Shown: positions 16,860 to 24,804 of the stretch, one piece after another
Position numbering within the stretch: the first letter of the stretch is position 1
How the letters are laid out: every line of letters starts with the position of its first letter
Assembly (NCBI GenBank): GCA_024695225.1
Contig: JAILIO010000287.1
Span: 1 to 25,669, forward strand
Direction: 5' to 3'
DNA: 25,669 bases
DNA from: Lachnospiraceae bacterium
GTDB lineage: Bacteria > Bacillota > Clostridia > Lachnospirales > Lachnospiraceae
Position numbers and translations under genes: made by a program
The notes under the pieces: model-generated
The model's input: the letters and a program-made list of their open reading frames with translations, nothing else
Told to the model about the DNA's origin: nothing
Databases searched by the model: none

Positions 16860-17960
16860 ATGACAGAAAATGAGATTTTCCGGTATTTTAAGGATTACCT
16901 GAAGAACTACACAACCTACAAGAAATACTGGAATTATGAGGACGGTGTGGTGCTTCTGGGCGCATCTGATATGTACAAGGCAACAGGGGACACTTTTTAC
17001 AAGGATTTTGTGCTGGGATACCTGGAGGAGAATGTGGACCCTGACGGAAAGATCGTCAGATACAACGATTCCCATCCGGCAGTGGACAACATCCTGTGCG
17101 GCAGAAACCTGTATTTTGCCCTGGATGAGACCGGGGATGAGAGATACAGAAAGGCCTTGGATTACCTTATGGGACAGCTTAAGGGTTTCCCCAGGGCGGA
17201 GAACGGCAGTTTCTGGCATAAGGACAGATACCCCGAGCAGATATGGCTGGACGGACTGTATATGGCCAGCGTCTTTTATCTGGATTATGAGACCAGGTTT
17301 GACAGGAAGGAACAGTATCCCGATGTGATGACCCAGTTCAGGAACGTCCGAAAATACATGTTTGATGACGAAAAGAAACTGTATTATCACGGCTACGACC
17401 ATGTGAAGGCTCAGCCCTGGGCAAATAAGGACACCGGGCTTTCTTCCAATTTCTGGAGCAGGGCCTGCGGCTGGTGGCTTATGGCTCTTGTGGATGCACT
17501 GGACGTGATGTCCGATCAGATCTATGAGGATTACAGGGAGATCCAGGATCTTCTGAAGGAAGCCTGCGACGGCATGCTCAAATACCGCAGCAGCGAGGAC
17601 GGACTGATCTACCAGGTGGTGGACCACCCTGAGGCTGAGGGCAATTATACCGAGTCCAGCGGCAGCCTTATGATGGCATACGCCCTTATGAAGGGATGCA
17701 GGCTCAAAGCCCTTCTCCCCGAGAAGTATCTGGGAGCCGGCAGGGAGATGTTTGAGAGCATCACAGAGAACAAGCTGAAAGATACCGGAGATGGAGTCAA
17801 ACTCAGGGACATCTGCGGCGTTGCAGGCCTGGGACCCGACGATAAGAGAGACGGTTCCCTGGAGTACTATCTGTCAGAACCCAAGAAAGACGATGATTCC
17901 AAGGGGGTGGGCCCCCTGCTGATGGCCTGCTCTGAATATATAATGAGCAGCGGTAAATAA
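16860..17960 (+). CDS. GH105 unsaturated rhamnogalacturonyl hydrolase (YteR/YesR-like)
   Basis: This enzyme hydrates the double bond of unsaturated galacturonyl residues left by rhamnogalacturonan lyases, releasing 5-keto-4-deoxyuronate. The 366-residue product is a full (alpha/alpha)6 barrel with the family's catalytic-Asp segment EQIWLDGLYMA (Asp131), upstream GKIVRYNDSHPAVDN, and WSRACGWWLMALVDAL. There is no signal peptide, so it acts in the cytoplasm. A GAAAGGG ribosome binding site precedes ATG 16860. It is the first gene of a five-gene run; GH28 follows after 11 bases. Divergent AraC control is likely. Confidence 0.93.
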   Translation: MTENEIFRYFKDYLKNYTTYKKYWNYEDGVVLLGASDMYKATGDTFYKDFVLGYLEENVDPDGKIVRYNDSHPAVDNILCGRNLYFALDETGDERYRKALDYLMGQLKGFPRAENGSFWHKDRYPEQIWLDGLYMASVFYLDYETRFDRKEQYPDVMTQFRNVRKYMFDDEKKLYYHGYDHVKAQPWANKDTGLSSNFWSRACGWWLMALVDALDVMSDQIYEDYREIQDLLKEACDGMLKYRSSEDGLIYQVVDHPEAEGNYTESSGSLMMAYALMKGCRLKALLPEKYLGAGREMFESITENKLKDTGDGVKLRDICGVAGLGPDDKRDGSLEYYLSEPKKDDDSKGVGPLLMACSEYIMSSGK

Positions 17961-17971
17961 AGGAGCATTCT

Positions 17972-19540
17972 ATGGAAACAAGCCTTGAGAGGGTATCGGC
18001 CAGAAGCGCTGTTATAAATATCTGTGACGGGGGCAAGTACAACACCCTTTCCCCTTACGGGATGGTGCTGAACGGAAAAGCTGCGGGAGAAACTGACAGA
18101 TGCGTCACATATCTGCCCGGGCTTTCCCCTGATACAGCCTATGTCCTGGACATAATGAACGGGGAGGAAAAACTGTCCTCCGTGAGTTTTCACACCAAAA
18201 GGGAGTTTGTGACCCTGGATGTCAGGGATTTTGGGGCGAAGGGAGACGGAGAGCACGACGACACATCCTTTATTCAGGCGGCAATAATGGCCTGCCCCGC
18301 TGAAAGCCGTGTGCTTGTGCCGGCCGGAACATACATGACAGGACCTCTTTTCATGAAGAGCAAGGTGACACTGTATCTGGACAAGGGCGCAGTGATAAAA
18401 GCGTATACGGACCCCTCTCATTTCCCTTATTTCCAGGGAATGGTGCAGAGTTATGACGAGAAGGAAGAGTACAACCTGGCCACATGGGAGGGCAATCCCC
18501 TCTCCACCTATGCATCGGTGATCACCGGCATCGACTGTTCTGACATCGCCATCGAAGGAGAAGGCGTGATAGACGGATCGGCCGGAAAGGATAACTGGTG
18601 GAAGGATGTGAAAAAGCATACTGCCCCTTACAGGCCGAGACTGGTGTTCTTGAACAGGTGCAAAAATGTGACTCTGGCGGGGATCACCCTGACCAACAGC
18701 CCTTCCTGGACACTGCACCCTTATTTTACGGACAATATCGCAGTCTACGGGCTTACACTGAAGAACCCCTTTGATTCGCCAAACACCGACGGCATAGACC
18801 CGGAGTCCTGCAAGGGAGTCACCATAGCAGGGGTCAGGTTTTCCCTGGGGGATGACTGCATAGCGGTGAAATCCGGGAAACTGTACATGGGGCGGAAATA
18901 CGCTGTCCCTTGTTCCGGACTCACTGTCAGGAACTGTCTCATGGAGGACGGTCACGGCGCTGTCACCGTGGGAAGTGAGATGGCAGGCGGCGTGAAGGAT
19001 ATGACTGTGAAGGACTGCGTGTTCAACCGCACCGACCGGGGGCTCAGGGTGAAGACCCGCAGGGGCCGGGGCAAGAACGCGGTGATAGACAATGTGGTGT
19101 TTTCCGATATCGATATGGAAAGCGTGCTGACTCCCTTTGTGGTGAACAGTTATTATTTCTGTGATCCGGACGGGCATGCGGAGGCTGTACAGACCAGAGA
19201 GCCTGCACCTGTGGGGGATGGGACTCCCTCTATCGGAGATCTGGCCTTCAGGAACATAACCGCAAAGAATACGGCAACAGCCGCGGCCTATATAGAAGGG
19301 CTTACGGAGAAAAAGATAAAGAGCGTCACATTTGAGAATGTGAGCATAGAATATGACCCCGGATCGGAGGGCTCGGTTCCTGCCATGACAGAAGGGGTGG
19401 GAAAGTGCATAAGAAAAGGTTTCATGATCAGAAATGTTGAGAAACTGGTGCTTTCAGGAGTGAAAGCCGGTGGTTATGACGGGGAGGTTTTGGACACGGA
19501 GAGGGTGGATTCAGTGGAAGGAACAGTGGAAACCATCTGA
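17972..19540 (+). CDS. GH28 polygalacturonase-type hydrolase with N-terminal FN3-like domain
   Basis: GH28 enzymes hydrolyse galacturonan or rhamnogalacturonan linkages by inversion. In 522 residues there is a beta-sandwich (FN3-like) domain to about residue 75, then the right-handed beta-helix beginning VRDFGAKGDGEHDDT. All active-site motifs are present: NTD at 271-273, the Asp pair 294-295 in GDDCIAVKSG, GHG around His328, and RVK at 359-361 in place of the more usual RIK. No signal peptide is visible, which points to an intracellular exo-acting enzyme on imported oligomers. AAAGGAG precedes ATG 17972. It is in the same run as GH105 and the sugar kinase. Confidence 0.94.
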   Translation: METSLERVSARSAVINICDGGKYNTLSPYGMVLNGKAAGETDRCVTYLPGLSPDTAYVLDIMNGEEKLSSVSFHTKREFVTLDVRDFGAKGDGEHDDTSFIQAAIMACPAESRVLVPAGTYMTGPLFMKSKVTLYLDKGAVIKAYTDPSHFPYFQGMVQSYDEKEEYNLATWEGNPLSTYASVITGIDCSDIAIEGEGVIDGSAGKDNWWKDVKKHTAPYRPRLVFLNRCKNVTLAGITLTNSPSWTLHPYFTDNIAVYGLTLKNPFDSPNTDGIDPESCKGVTIAGVRFSLGDDCIAVKSGKLYMGRKYAVPCSGLTVRNCLMEDGHGAVTVGSEMAGGVKDMTVKDCVFNRTDRGLRVKTRRGRGKNAVIDNVVFSDIDMESVLTPFVVNSYYFCDPDGHAEAVQTREPAPVGDGTPSIGDLAFRNITAKNTATAAAYIEGLTEKKIKSVTFENVSIEYDPGSEGSVPAMTEGVGKCIRKGFMIRNVEKLVLSGVKAGGYDGEVLDTERVDSVEGTVETI

Positions 19541-19573
19541 AACGTGCGGTTTTATCGACATGGAGGTTAAGGA

Positions 19574-20629
19574 ATGGGGGGAAAAGGATTCATCACCATG
19601 GGTGAGATACTGCTCAGACTCACCCCTCCGGATTATGAAAAAATAAGGGTTGCCACATCTTTTCAGACAAGCTATGGGGGGAGTGAGGCCAATATCGCCA
19701 TGGCTCTTTCCAATCTGGGGATCGACAGCACCTTCTTCTCTGTTGTGCCGGACAATTCCATCGGCAAGAGCGCAGTCAGGTGGCTGAGATCAAACGATGT
19801 CCACTGTTCCCCGGTGATCTTCTCAACGCCGGAGGAGACGCCCACCCACAGGCTCGGCACTTATTATCTTGAGACCGGGTTCGGCATACGGGCATCCAAA
19901 GTCACATACGACAGAAAACACAGCGCGGTATCGGAATATGATTTCAGTTCCTACGATCTCAAAGGACTGCTGAAGGACTACGGCTGGCTCCATGTGTCGG
20001 GTATAACCCCTGCCCTGTCGGATCATCTGGCGGAGTTTACGCTGAAAGCCTTAAAAACCGCAAAGAAACTGGGACTTACGGTGAGCTTTGACGGCAATTA
20101 CCGCTCTACACTCTGGAGCTGGGAGGCCGCTCGGGACTTCTGCACACAGTGCCTGCCCTACGTGGATGTGCTGTTCGGGATAGAGCCCTATCATCTCTAC
20201 AGGGACGATGAAGACCCTTCGGCAGGGGATCTGAAGGACGGTCTGCCCATGCAGCCGAGCCCCTATGAACAGGAAATGGTATTCAGGGCTTTTGTTAAAA
20301 AATTCCCGAACCTCCACGTGATCGCCAGGCATGTGCGCTATGTCTGGAGCGGAAGCGAAAACAGCCTTAAGGCGTATATGTGGTACGACGGGATGACCTA
20401 TGAGAGCAAGACTTTCAGGTTCTCCATACTGGACAGGGTTGGAGGGGGAGATGCCTTTGCCTCCGGACTCATCTATGCCATGCTGAATAAATTTGACCCT
20501 CAGGAGACGGTGGACTTCGCCGTTGCATCCAGTGTTTTGAAACATACGATGCACGGAGACGCAAATATAACGGATGACGCAGGATCCATAAGGAAGCTTA
20601 TGGATATGAATCTGGATATAAAACGATGA
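19574..20629 (+). CDS. kdgK: PfkB-family sugar kinase, probable 2-keto-3-deoxygluconate kinase
   Basis: The protein is a ribokinase-fold kinase of 351 residues. The N-terminal substrate region (TMGEILLRL, then YGGSEANIAMALSNLG) and the C-terminal PfkB signature DRVGGGDAFASG with catalytic Asp293 are clear; the usual GAGD is GGGD. KDG kinase is the natural role here because galacturonate released by GH28 is converted to 2-keto-3-deoxygluconate, and these N-terminal motifs match KdgK better than fructokinase. A GGAGGT site precedes ATG 19574. The isomerase, oxidoreductase, dehydratase and aldolase of the pathway are not in the window. The next gene starts 9 bases later, so it is probably co-transcribed. 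Confidence 0.88.
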   Translation: MGGKGFITMGEILLRLTPPDYEKIRVATSFQTSYGGSEANIAMALSNLGIDSTFFSVVPDNSIGKSAVRWLRSNDVHCSPVIFSTPEETPTHRLGTYYLETGFGIRASKVTYDRKHSAVSEYDFSSYDLKGLLKDYGWLHVSGITPALSDHLAEFTLKALKTAKKLGLTVSFDGNYRSTLWSWEAARDFCTQCLPYVDVLFGIEPYHLYRDDEDPSAGDLKDGLPMQPSPYEQEMVFRAFVKKFPNLHVIARHVRYVWSGSENSLKAYMWYDGMTYESKTFRFSILDRVGGGDAFASGLIYAMLNKFDPQETVDFAVASSVLKHTMHGDANITDDAGSIRKLMDMNLDIKR

Positions 20630-20638
20630 GGGGTGTGA

Positions 20639-22531
20639 ATGCACGCATTTGACGTATGTGCATTGGTCATATTCTCCATGCTGCTGGTGAACAGCGTGGT
20701 CAATGACCGCATCAGGACTTCCCAGGTCACAAATTACAGGATGATCTGTGGATGCGCGGGAGCGGTCACTGTGTTCGAGTTGGCAAAACTTCTGATACTT
20801 GAGAGTGGCAGGATAAGCGGAAATACCTTGCTCTTACTGAATATAGTCACCACCTTGTATTTTCTCTTCCACATGCTGACCTGCGTCTTTGTGCTGCGAC
20901 TTGTGCTGGCGCTTATACTGATCAGGCTCAGGGGAGAGTTCTCTTCCTGGGGGTATGTGGCGGTCATTTCCCCCTATGTGCTGAGCGTGCTCATAACCCT
21001 TATAAACATCAAGACCGGCATCCTCTTCTTCTACGAAGCCACGGGAGACGGATTTATTTATCACAGGGGTCCCTGCATGGTGATGTACTATGTGCTGGCC
21101 ATGGCATATGTGATCTCCGCCGTGGGAGCGCTGTGGCTCTACAAGGTATCGGTCAGCAAAAATATGAGAGGCACATTGTACGCTTATTTCGGGTGTTTTT
21201 TCATCGGGCTGTTACTGCAGACCTTTGTAAATGGGCTCTATGTGGAGCAGTTCTTCCTGAGCGTGTCCTGTTTCCTGGTGTACATCACCATACAGCGCAC
21301 CGATGAATACATGGATTCGGAGAGCGGCGCCCTTTCCAGGTTTTTGTTCCTGTCAAACGCCACCTCCTATCTGACCATCAAAAGGCCCTTCACGTTCATA
21401 TGCGTGAAGATAGACAATGACAAATTCATAGAGGAATCCATCGGAAGTGATATGGAGGGGGAATTTCCCAGGAAAACGGCTTTGTATCTGAAGGGATTTG
21501 CTAAAGATGCGGATGTTTTCAGATACAAGGAAGATATGTATATGCTGCTGCTGAGAAAAAAGAACCCGGATACCGCCTTAAGGATCATGAGAGAGATGGC
21601 AGAGCACTTCAAGGAACCCTGGAAGACAGGGGAGTTTGTGGTAAAACCTGAAGTCGCCATGTGGCAGATGTCTTATCCCGAGGATTTTGAAGATACCATG
21701 ACCATGATCAGGAAGGTTGGATTTACATCTGACCCCGAGAATCACAAGGGGGAAGTGATAATAGATGCAAACAGGCTGGGCTTTGACGAAGATGAGCACA
21801 GAAGACATCTGGAAGAGAGGATATTTACGGAACTCAGCGCAAACCTGCTGGAGATAGTCCCCATGACCATAGTGAGATCCGGAGACCACAAGGTGTCGGG
21901 CTATGTTCCCAGACTCCTGATGATGGACAGAGGCATCGGGAACAGGGAGCTTTTTCCTTCGGATCTCCAGAGCAAAAATGTGAAAAACCTGGACAAGGTG
22001 GACATGTATATCCTGGAGGATGTGTGTGCCAAACTTTCCGGAAGCTTTGGAGAAAGGGATACGAAACCTATGGCAATAAGGGTTTCCAAGGATTTTCTCC
22101 TGAGCAGCGGCCTTATTGAGAATATCAGGAATCTGGAACATACGTACGGGATAGAATCCAGGCTGATAATGCTGGGTGTGTCTGACAATGTGTACAGTTC
22201 CATGAGTGATGATGAGAAAAAACGCGTGAAGGAGATATCGGAGAACGGAGTCAGGCTGTTCCTGTACAGTTTCGGCATTGGGTACTCAAAACTGGCATCC
22301 CTTTTGGACTCCCCCTTTGAAAGCGTGTCCGTGGGATACAGGGTGATGGTGGAAGCCAGGGTAAATCCCGCTCTCAGGACTGCTCTGGGCGCTGTCACAG
22401 ATGCGCTGCATTCAGCGGGGAAGAATGTGATGGCCTTTGGTGTTGACGACGATGAAAGTGAAATGATAGCTGAACAGTACGGAGCCGACTATCTCTGTGG
22501 AAAATTGTACGATAGGGGAGAAGTTGCATAA
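20639..22531 (+). CDS. Membrane protein with degenerate GGDEF and EAL domains
   Basis: The 630-residue protein has about seven membrane helices (to residue ~218), then a GGDEF-like domain and an EAL-like domain whose catalytic sites are lost. The GGDEF position reads KEDMY (297-301) after FRY. In the EAL half, the Glu of the EAL motif is gone (VPRLL near 405-415) and the metal-binding Asp pair of DDFGTGYS is Tyr543-Ser544 (LYSFGIGYS). It is therefore likely a sensor or c-di-GMP effector, not an enzyme. It begins 9 bases after the sugar kinase gene with a GAGGGG site, and its TAA is immediately followed in frame by the ATG of the next, similarly built protein. Confidence 0.88.
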   Translation: MHAFDVCALVIFSMLLVNSVVNDRIRTSQVTNYRMICGCAGAVTVFELAKLLILESGRISGNTLLLLNIVTTLYFLFHMLTCVFVLRLVLALILIRLRGEFSSWGYVAVISPYVLSVLITLINIKTGILFFYEATGDGFIYHRGPCMVMYYVLAMAYVISAVGALWLYKVSVSKNMRGTLYAYFGCFFIGLLLQTFVNGLYVEQFFLSVSCFLVYITIQRTDEYMDSESGALSRFLFLSNATSYLTIKRPFTFICVKIDNDKFIEESIGSDMEGEFPRKTALYLKGFAKDADVFRYKEDMYMLLLRKKNPDTALRIMREMAEHFKEPWKTGEFVVKPEVAMWQMSYPEDFEDTMTMIRKVGFTSDPENHKGEVIIDANRLGFDEDEHRRHLEERIFTELSANLLEIVPMTIVRSGDHKVSGYVPRLLMMDRGIGNRELFPSDLQSKNVKNLDKVDMYILEDVCAKLSGSFGERDTKPMAIRVSKDFLLSSGLIENIRNLEHTYGIESRLIMLGVSDNVYSSMSDDEKKRVKEISENGVRLFLYSFGIGYSKLASLLDSPFESVSVGYRVMVEARVNPALRTALGAVTDALHSAGKNVMAFGVDDDESEMIAEQYGADYLCGKLYDRGEVA

Positions 22532-24469
22532 ATGTTGTCGTTGACATTTTCTGATTATCTGTATAACCTGTGCGCCATGTTTATTTCAGGCGTGATAACT
22601 CTGATCTTTTTCCGGGAGAAGAGTGTGGGCACCAGACAGAACGGTCTGTTCCTGTCTGTCTGCATATGCAATTTTCTGGCATCCCTCACTTATTTTGCAT
22701 CCACAGTGTCATCCTTTTCCGGCAAGACGGTTATAGAAGTCCAGTTTTTCTACATCTATGCAACGGCTGTACTGCAATTTATAGTTGCGCTCCTGTTTGT
22801 AGCCTACGCTTACACCCTTACGGGACATGACTGTATGAAGACCAGATTCAAGATCAGCATGGCGGTGCCGGTGGTCATGGAGGTATTGCTGTTTGTCTGG
22901 GGTGTGGTCTCCGGTGGCATCTTTGAATTGCACGAAGAAAATCAGATCGTGGCAGCATATCCTTTCCTTCGGTTCCTGTTTATCCCTATTGTTTACTGTC
23001 TGGTATTGATCCTGGTCATAGTGGTGCACGGCAGGAGACGCATTACCCGTTCCCGTTTCGTCTGCTTTATGGCATCTCTGGTGTGGTCCGCTTTTGCGCT
23101 TTGTATCTACACTGTGGTGGGAAACGGCGGGCTGGAATTGTTCATGGTGGATATGGTGCCCTTATTATTCCTGTATACTTACCAGAATCCTGCGGCCATG
23201 CGTGACAGGACCACAGGGCTCTGGAACAATGTATCTTACAGGGAAAGCCTCCAGGAACTGTTTATGAAGGAGCAGCCCTTTGAAGTGGTGTATCTGTATG
23301 TGGAGAATTTTTCAACATCACTTTTGCTGTCAAATGCCGAAAAGATAGGAGCCATCACCGACAAGGTCAGGACGTTTTTCTATGATTACATCGATGAGAT
23401 GGACCTTTTCCGTATAAGCACCAATACCTTTGTATGCCTCAGGGATGTGGATGAAGGGGATGAGTCCTTTAAAGCCTTTGTGATGAACCTGAGGAAATTC
23501 CTTTATGAAAATGTGGGCAGCGATGCAGACCCTGTGAAGATGCACAGGTTTGCTGTCAAATACCCGGATGAGGTGGAACAGTTTTCCGAACTGGATTCCA
23601 TTGTGGCTTCGGTTAAGAGAAAGATGAGAGGGTCCGAGATCTTTGAGTTTTCCTTCACGGAACAGGAGCTGGAGAGGGAAAAGAGGAGCAGGACTGTGAG
23701 TTCCATAGTGAAACACAGCCTTCAGAACGGAGGGTTTGAGGTCTACTACCAGCCCATATATGATGTGAAGACAAAAACTTTCACAAGCGCGGAGGCCCTT
23801 CTGAGGCTCCACGACCCTGAAAATAAGGGCCGGTTCATATCCCCCGGGGAGTTTATCCCCGTGGCGGAGAAGAGCGGAGACATAATAGAGATAGGGCGCT
23901 TCGTGCTGGACAGTGTATGCAATGTGCTGGCAAATTCTGACCTGGTGAAGAACGGTGTCAGGTATATCGAGGTCAATCTGTCCGTGGTTGAGTGCGTGCA
24001 GAACGGCATTACGGAGGATATCTCGTCCCAGATACAGAGACACAGAGTGTCTCCCGGAACCATCAGCTATGAGATAACGGAGACCGCTTCCGAGATCATG
24101 TCCTCGATAGGGGAAAACAATATACGATCCCTTCATGACAAGGGGATGAAGCTGGCGCTTGACGATTTTGGCACGGGCTATTCCAGCGTGGTAAGGCTCT
24201 CTTCCCTGCCGTTCAACCTCATAAAGATCGATAAGTCCATAGTAGATGCCGCCTCCGAGTCCGAAAAGGGGATGAAACTCTTCAGAAACCTGCTGGGGAT
24301 GGTGAACGGCATGGAAAAGGAGAGCGTGGTGGAAGGCATAGAAACTTTGGAGATGGCAGACAGAGCCATGGAAGCGGGTGCCGCCCACATCCAGGGGTAT
24401 TATTACGCAAGGCCCATGGACAGAAAGAGTTTTCTAAGGTTTATAGAGGAAAAGAACGGGGCGTCTTGA
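22532..24469 (+). CDS. Membrane c-di-GMP phosphodiesterase (7TM, degenerate GGDEF, intact EAL)
   Basis: The protein is predicted to hydrolyse c-di-GMP to pGpG at the membrane. In 645 residues there are about seven membrane helices (to ~215), a GGDEF domain with the signature replaced by STNTF (296-300), and a full EAL domain (about 390-640). Catalytic features are intact: EALLR with Glu421, EVNLS, EITET, the Asp pair 544-545 in LALDDFGTGYS, IKIDKS, EGIET and QGYYYARP. Its ATG directly follows the TAA of the preceding gene in the same frame, with GGGGAG at 22515-22520 as ribosome binding site. Parallel domain order and near-identical spacing with the upstream pseudoenzyme suggest duplication and partnership. 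Confidence 0.93.
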   Translation: MLSLTFSDYLYNLCAMFISGVITLIFFREKSVGTRQNGLFLSVCICNFLASLTYFASTVSSFSGKTVIEVQFFYIYATAVLQFIVALLFVAYAYTLTGHDCMKTRFKISMAVPVVMEVLLFVWGVVSGGIFELHEENQIVAAYPFLRFLFIPIVYCLVLILVIVVHGRRRITRSRFVCFMASLVWSAFALCIYTVVGNGGLELFMVDMVPLLFLYTYQNPAAMRDRTTGLWNNVSYRESLQELFMKEQPFEVVYLYVENFSTSLLLSNAEKIGAITDKVRTFFYDYIDEMDLFRISTNTFVCLRDVDEGDESFKAFVMNLRKFLYENVGSDADPVKMHRFAVKYPDEVEQFSELDSIVASVKRKMRGSEIFEFSFTEQELEREKRSRTVSSIVKHSLQNGGFEVYYQPIYDVKTKTFTSAEALLRLHDPENKGRFISPGEFIPVAEKSGDIIEIGRFVLDSVCNVLANSDLVKNGVRYIEVNLSVVECVQNGITEDISSQIQRHRVSPGTISYEITETASEIMSSIGENNIRSLHDKGMKLALDDFGTGYSSVVRLSSLPFNLIKIDKSIVDAASESEKGMKLFRNLLGMVNGMEKESVVEGIETLEMADRAMEAGAAHIQGYYYARPMDRKSFLRFIEEKNGAS

Positions 24470-24495
24470 CAGAAAAATAAACCCTGCGTTAAAAT
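24466..24495 (+). promoter_or_regulatory. Promoter upstream of tRNA-Ala
   Basis: A consensus TTGACA (24466-24471), overlapping the stop codon of the EAL gene, an 18-base spacer and TAAAAT (24490-24495). It would give a precursor with about 88 bases before the tRNA. Confidence 0.75.
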
Positions 24496-24589
24496 GGCGT
24501 GGTGTGAAAGTTTAGGCGGTTGAATTAATTGCCTTGGGTATTTACAGATCGGAGGACATGTTGATACTTTATCCTACTTGATCCAATTG

Positions 24590-24662
24590 GGGCTCATAGC
24601 TCAGCTGGGAGAGCGCTGCGTTCGCAACGCAGAGGTCGAGGGTTCAAGTCCCTTTGAGTCCA
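24590..24662 (+). tRNA. tRNA-Ala (anticodon CGC)
   Basis: A complete 73-base cloverleaf. The acceptor stem GGGCTCA pairs with TGAGTCC and contains the G3-U70 wobble that identifies alanine tRNAs. The D arm is GCTC/GAGC, the anticodon stem CTGCG/CGCAG encloses TTCGCAA with anticodon CGC at 24623-24625, and the T arm is GAGGG/CCCTT. The discriminator base is A at 24662. The 3' CCA is not encoded (CAA follows), so it must be added after transcription. Confidence 0.96.
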
Positions 24663-24672
24663 CAATCTGAGA

Positions 24673-24705
24673 GCCAAACGTTGTTCTTTCGGAACAGCGG
24701 TTGGT
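24673..24705 (+). terminator. Hairpin after tRNA-Ala (probable weak terminator)
   Basis: A 14-pair imperfect stem (24673-24686 with 24692-24705, one mismatch, two G-U pairs) with a TTTCG loop, followed by the moderately T-rich TTCTGTCTGG. It may end the tRNA transcript, but the T tract is poor. Confidence 0.5.
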
Positions 24706-24804
24706 TCTGTCTGGAACTATCAGGAAACGTATCAAATGTTAAGAGACCAGCAGACAGCCGGTCAGCCGTAAGATCAAAATGTAAATCTCAAGTGGGAAAC
24801 GCCT

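Noticed and set aside
16716..17627. Long minus-strand extension of the araC-type frame, antisense to GH105
   Set aside because: The extension has no homology-like features and GH105 on the + strand is complete with all motifs; the regulator clearly begins at the ATG at 16715.
17867..19177. 436-codon minus-strand open frame opposite GH28
   Set aside because: It mirrors the codon pattern of GH28, which has a full set of catalytic motifs; the antisense product is His/Cys-rich and shows no domain.
23330..24388. 352-codon minus-strand open frame opposite the EAL gene
   Set aside because: Shadow of a gene with intact catalytic motifs; no ribosome binding site or recognisable domain.
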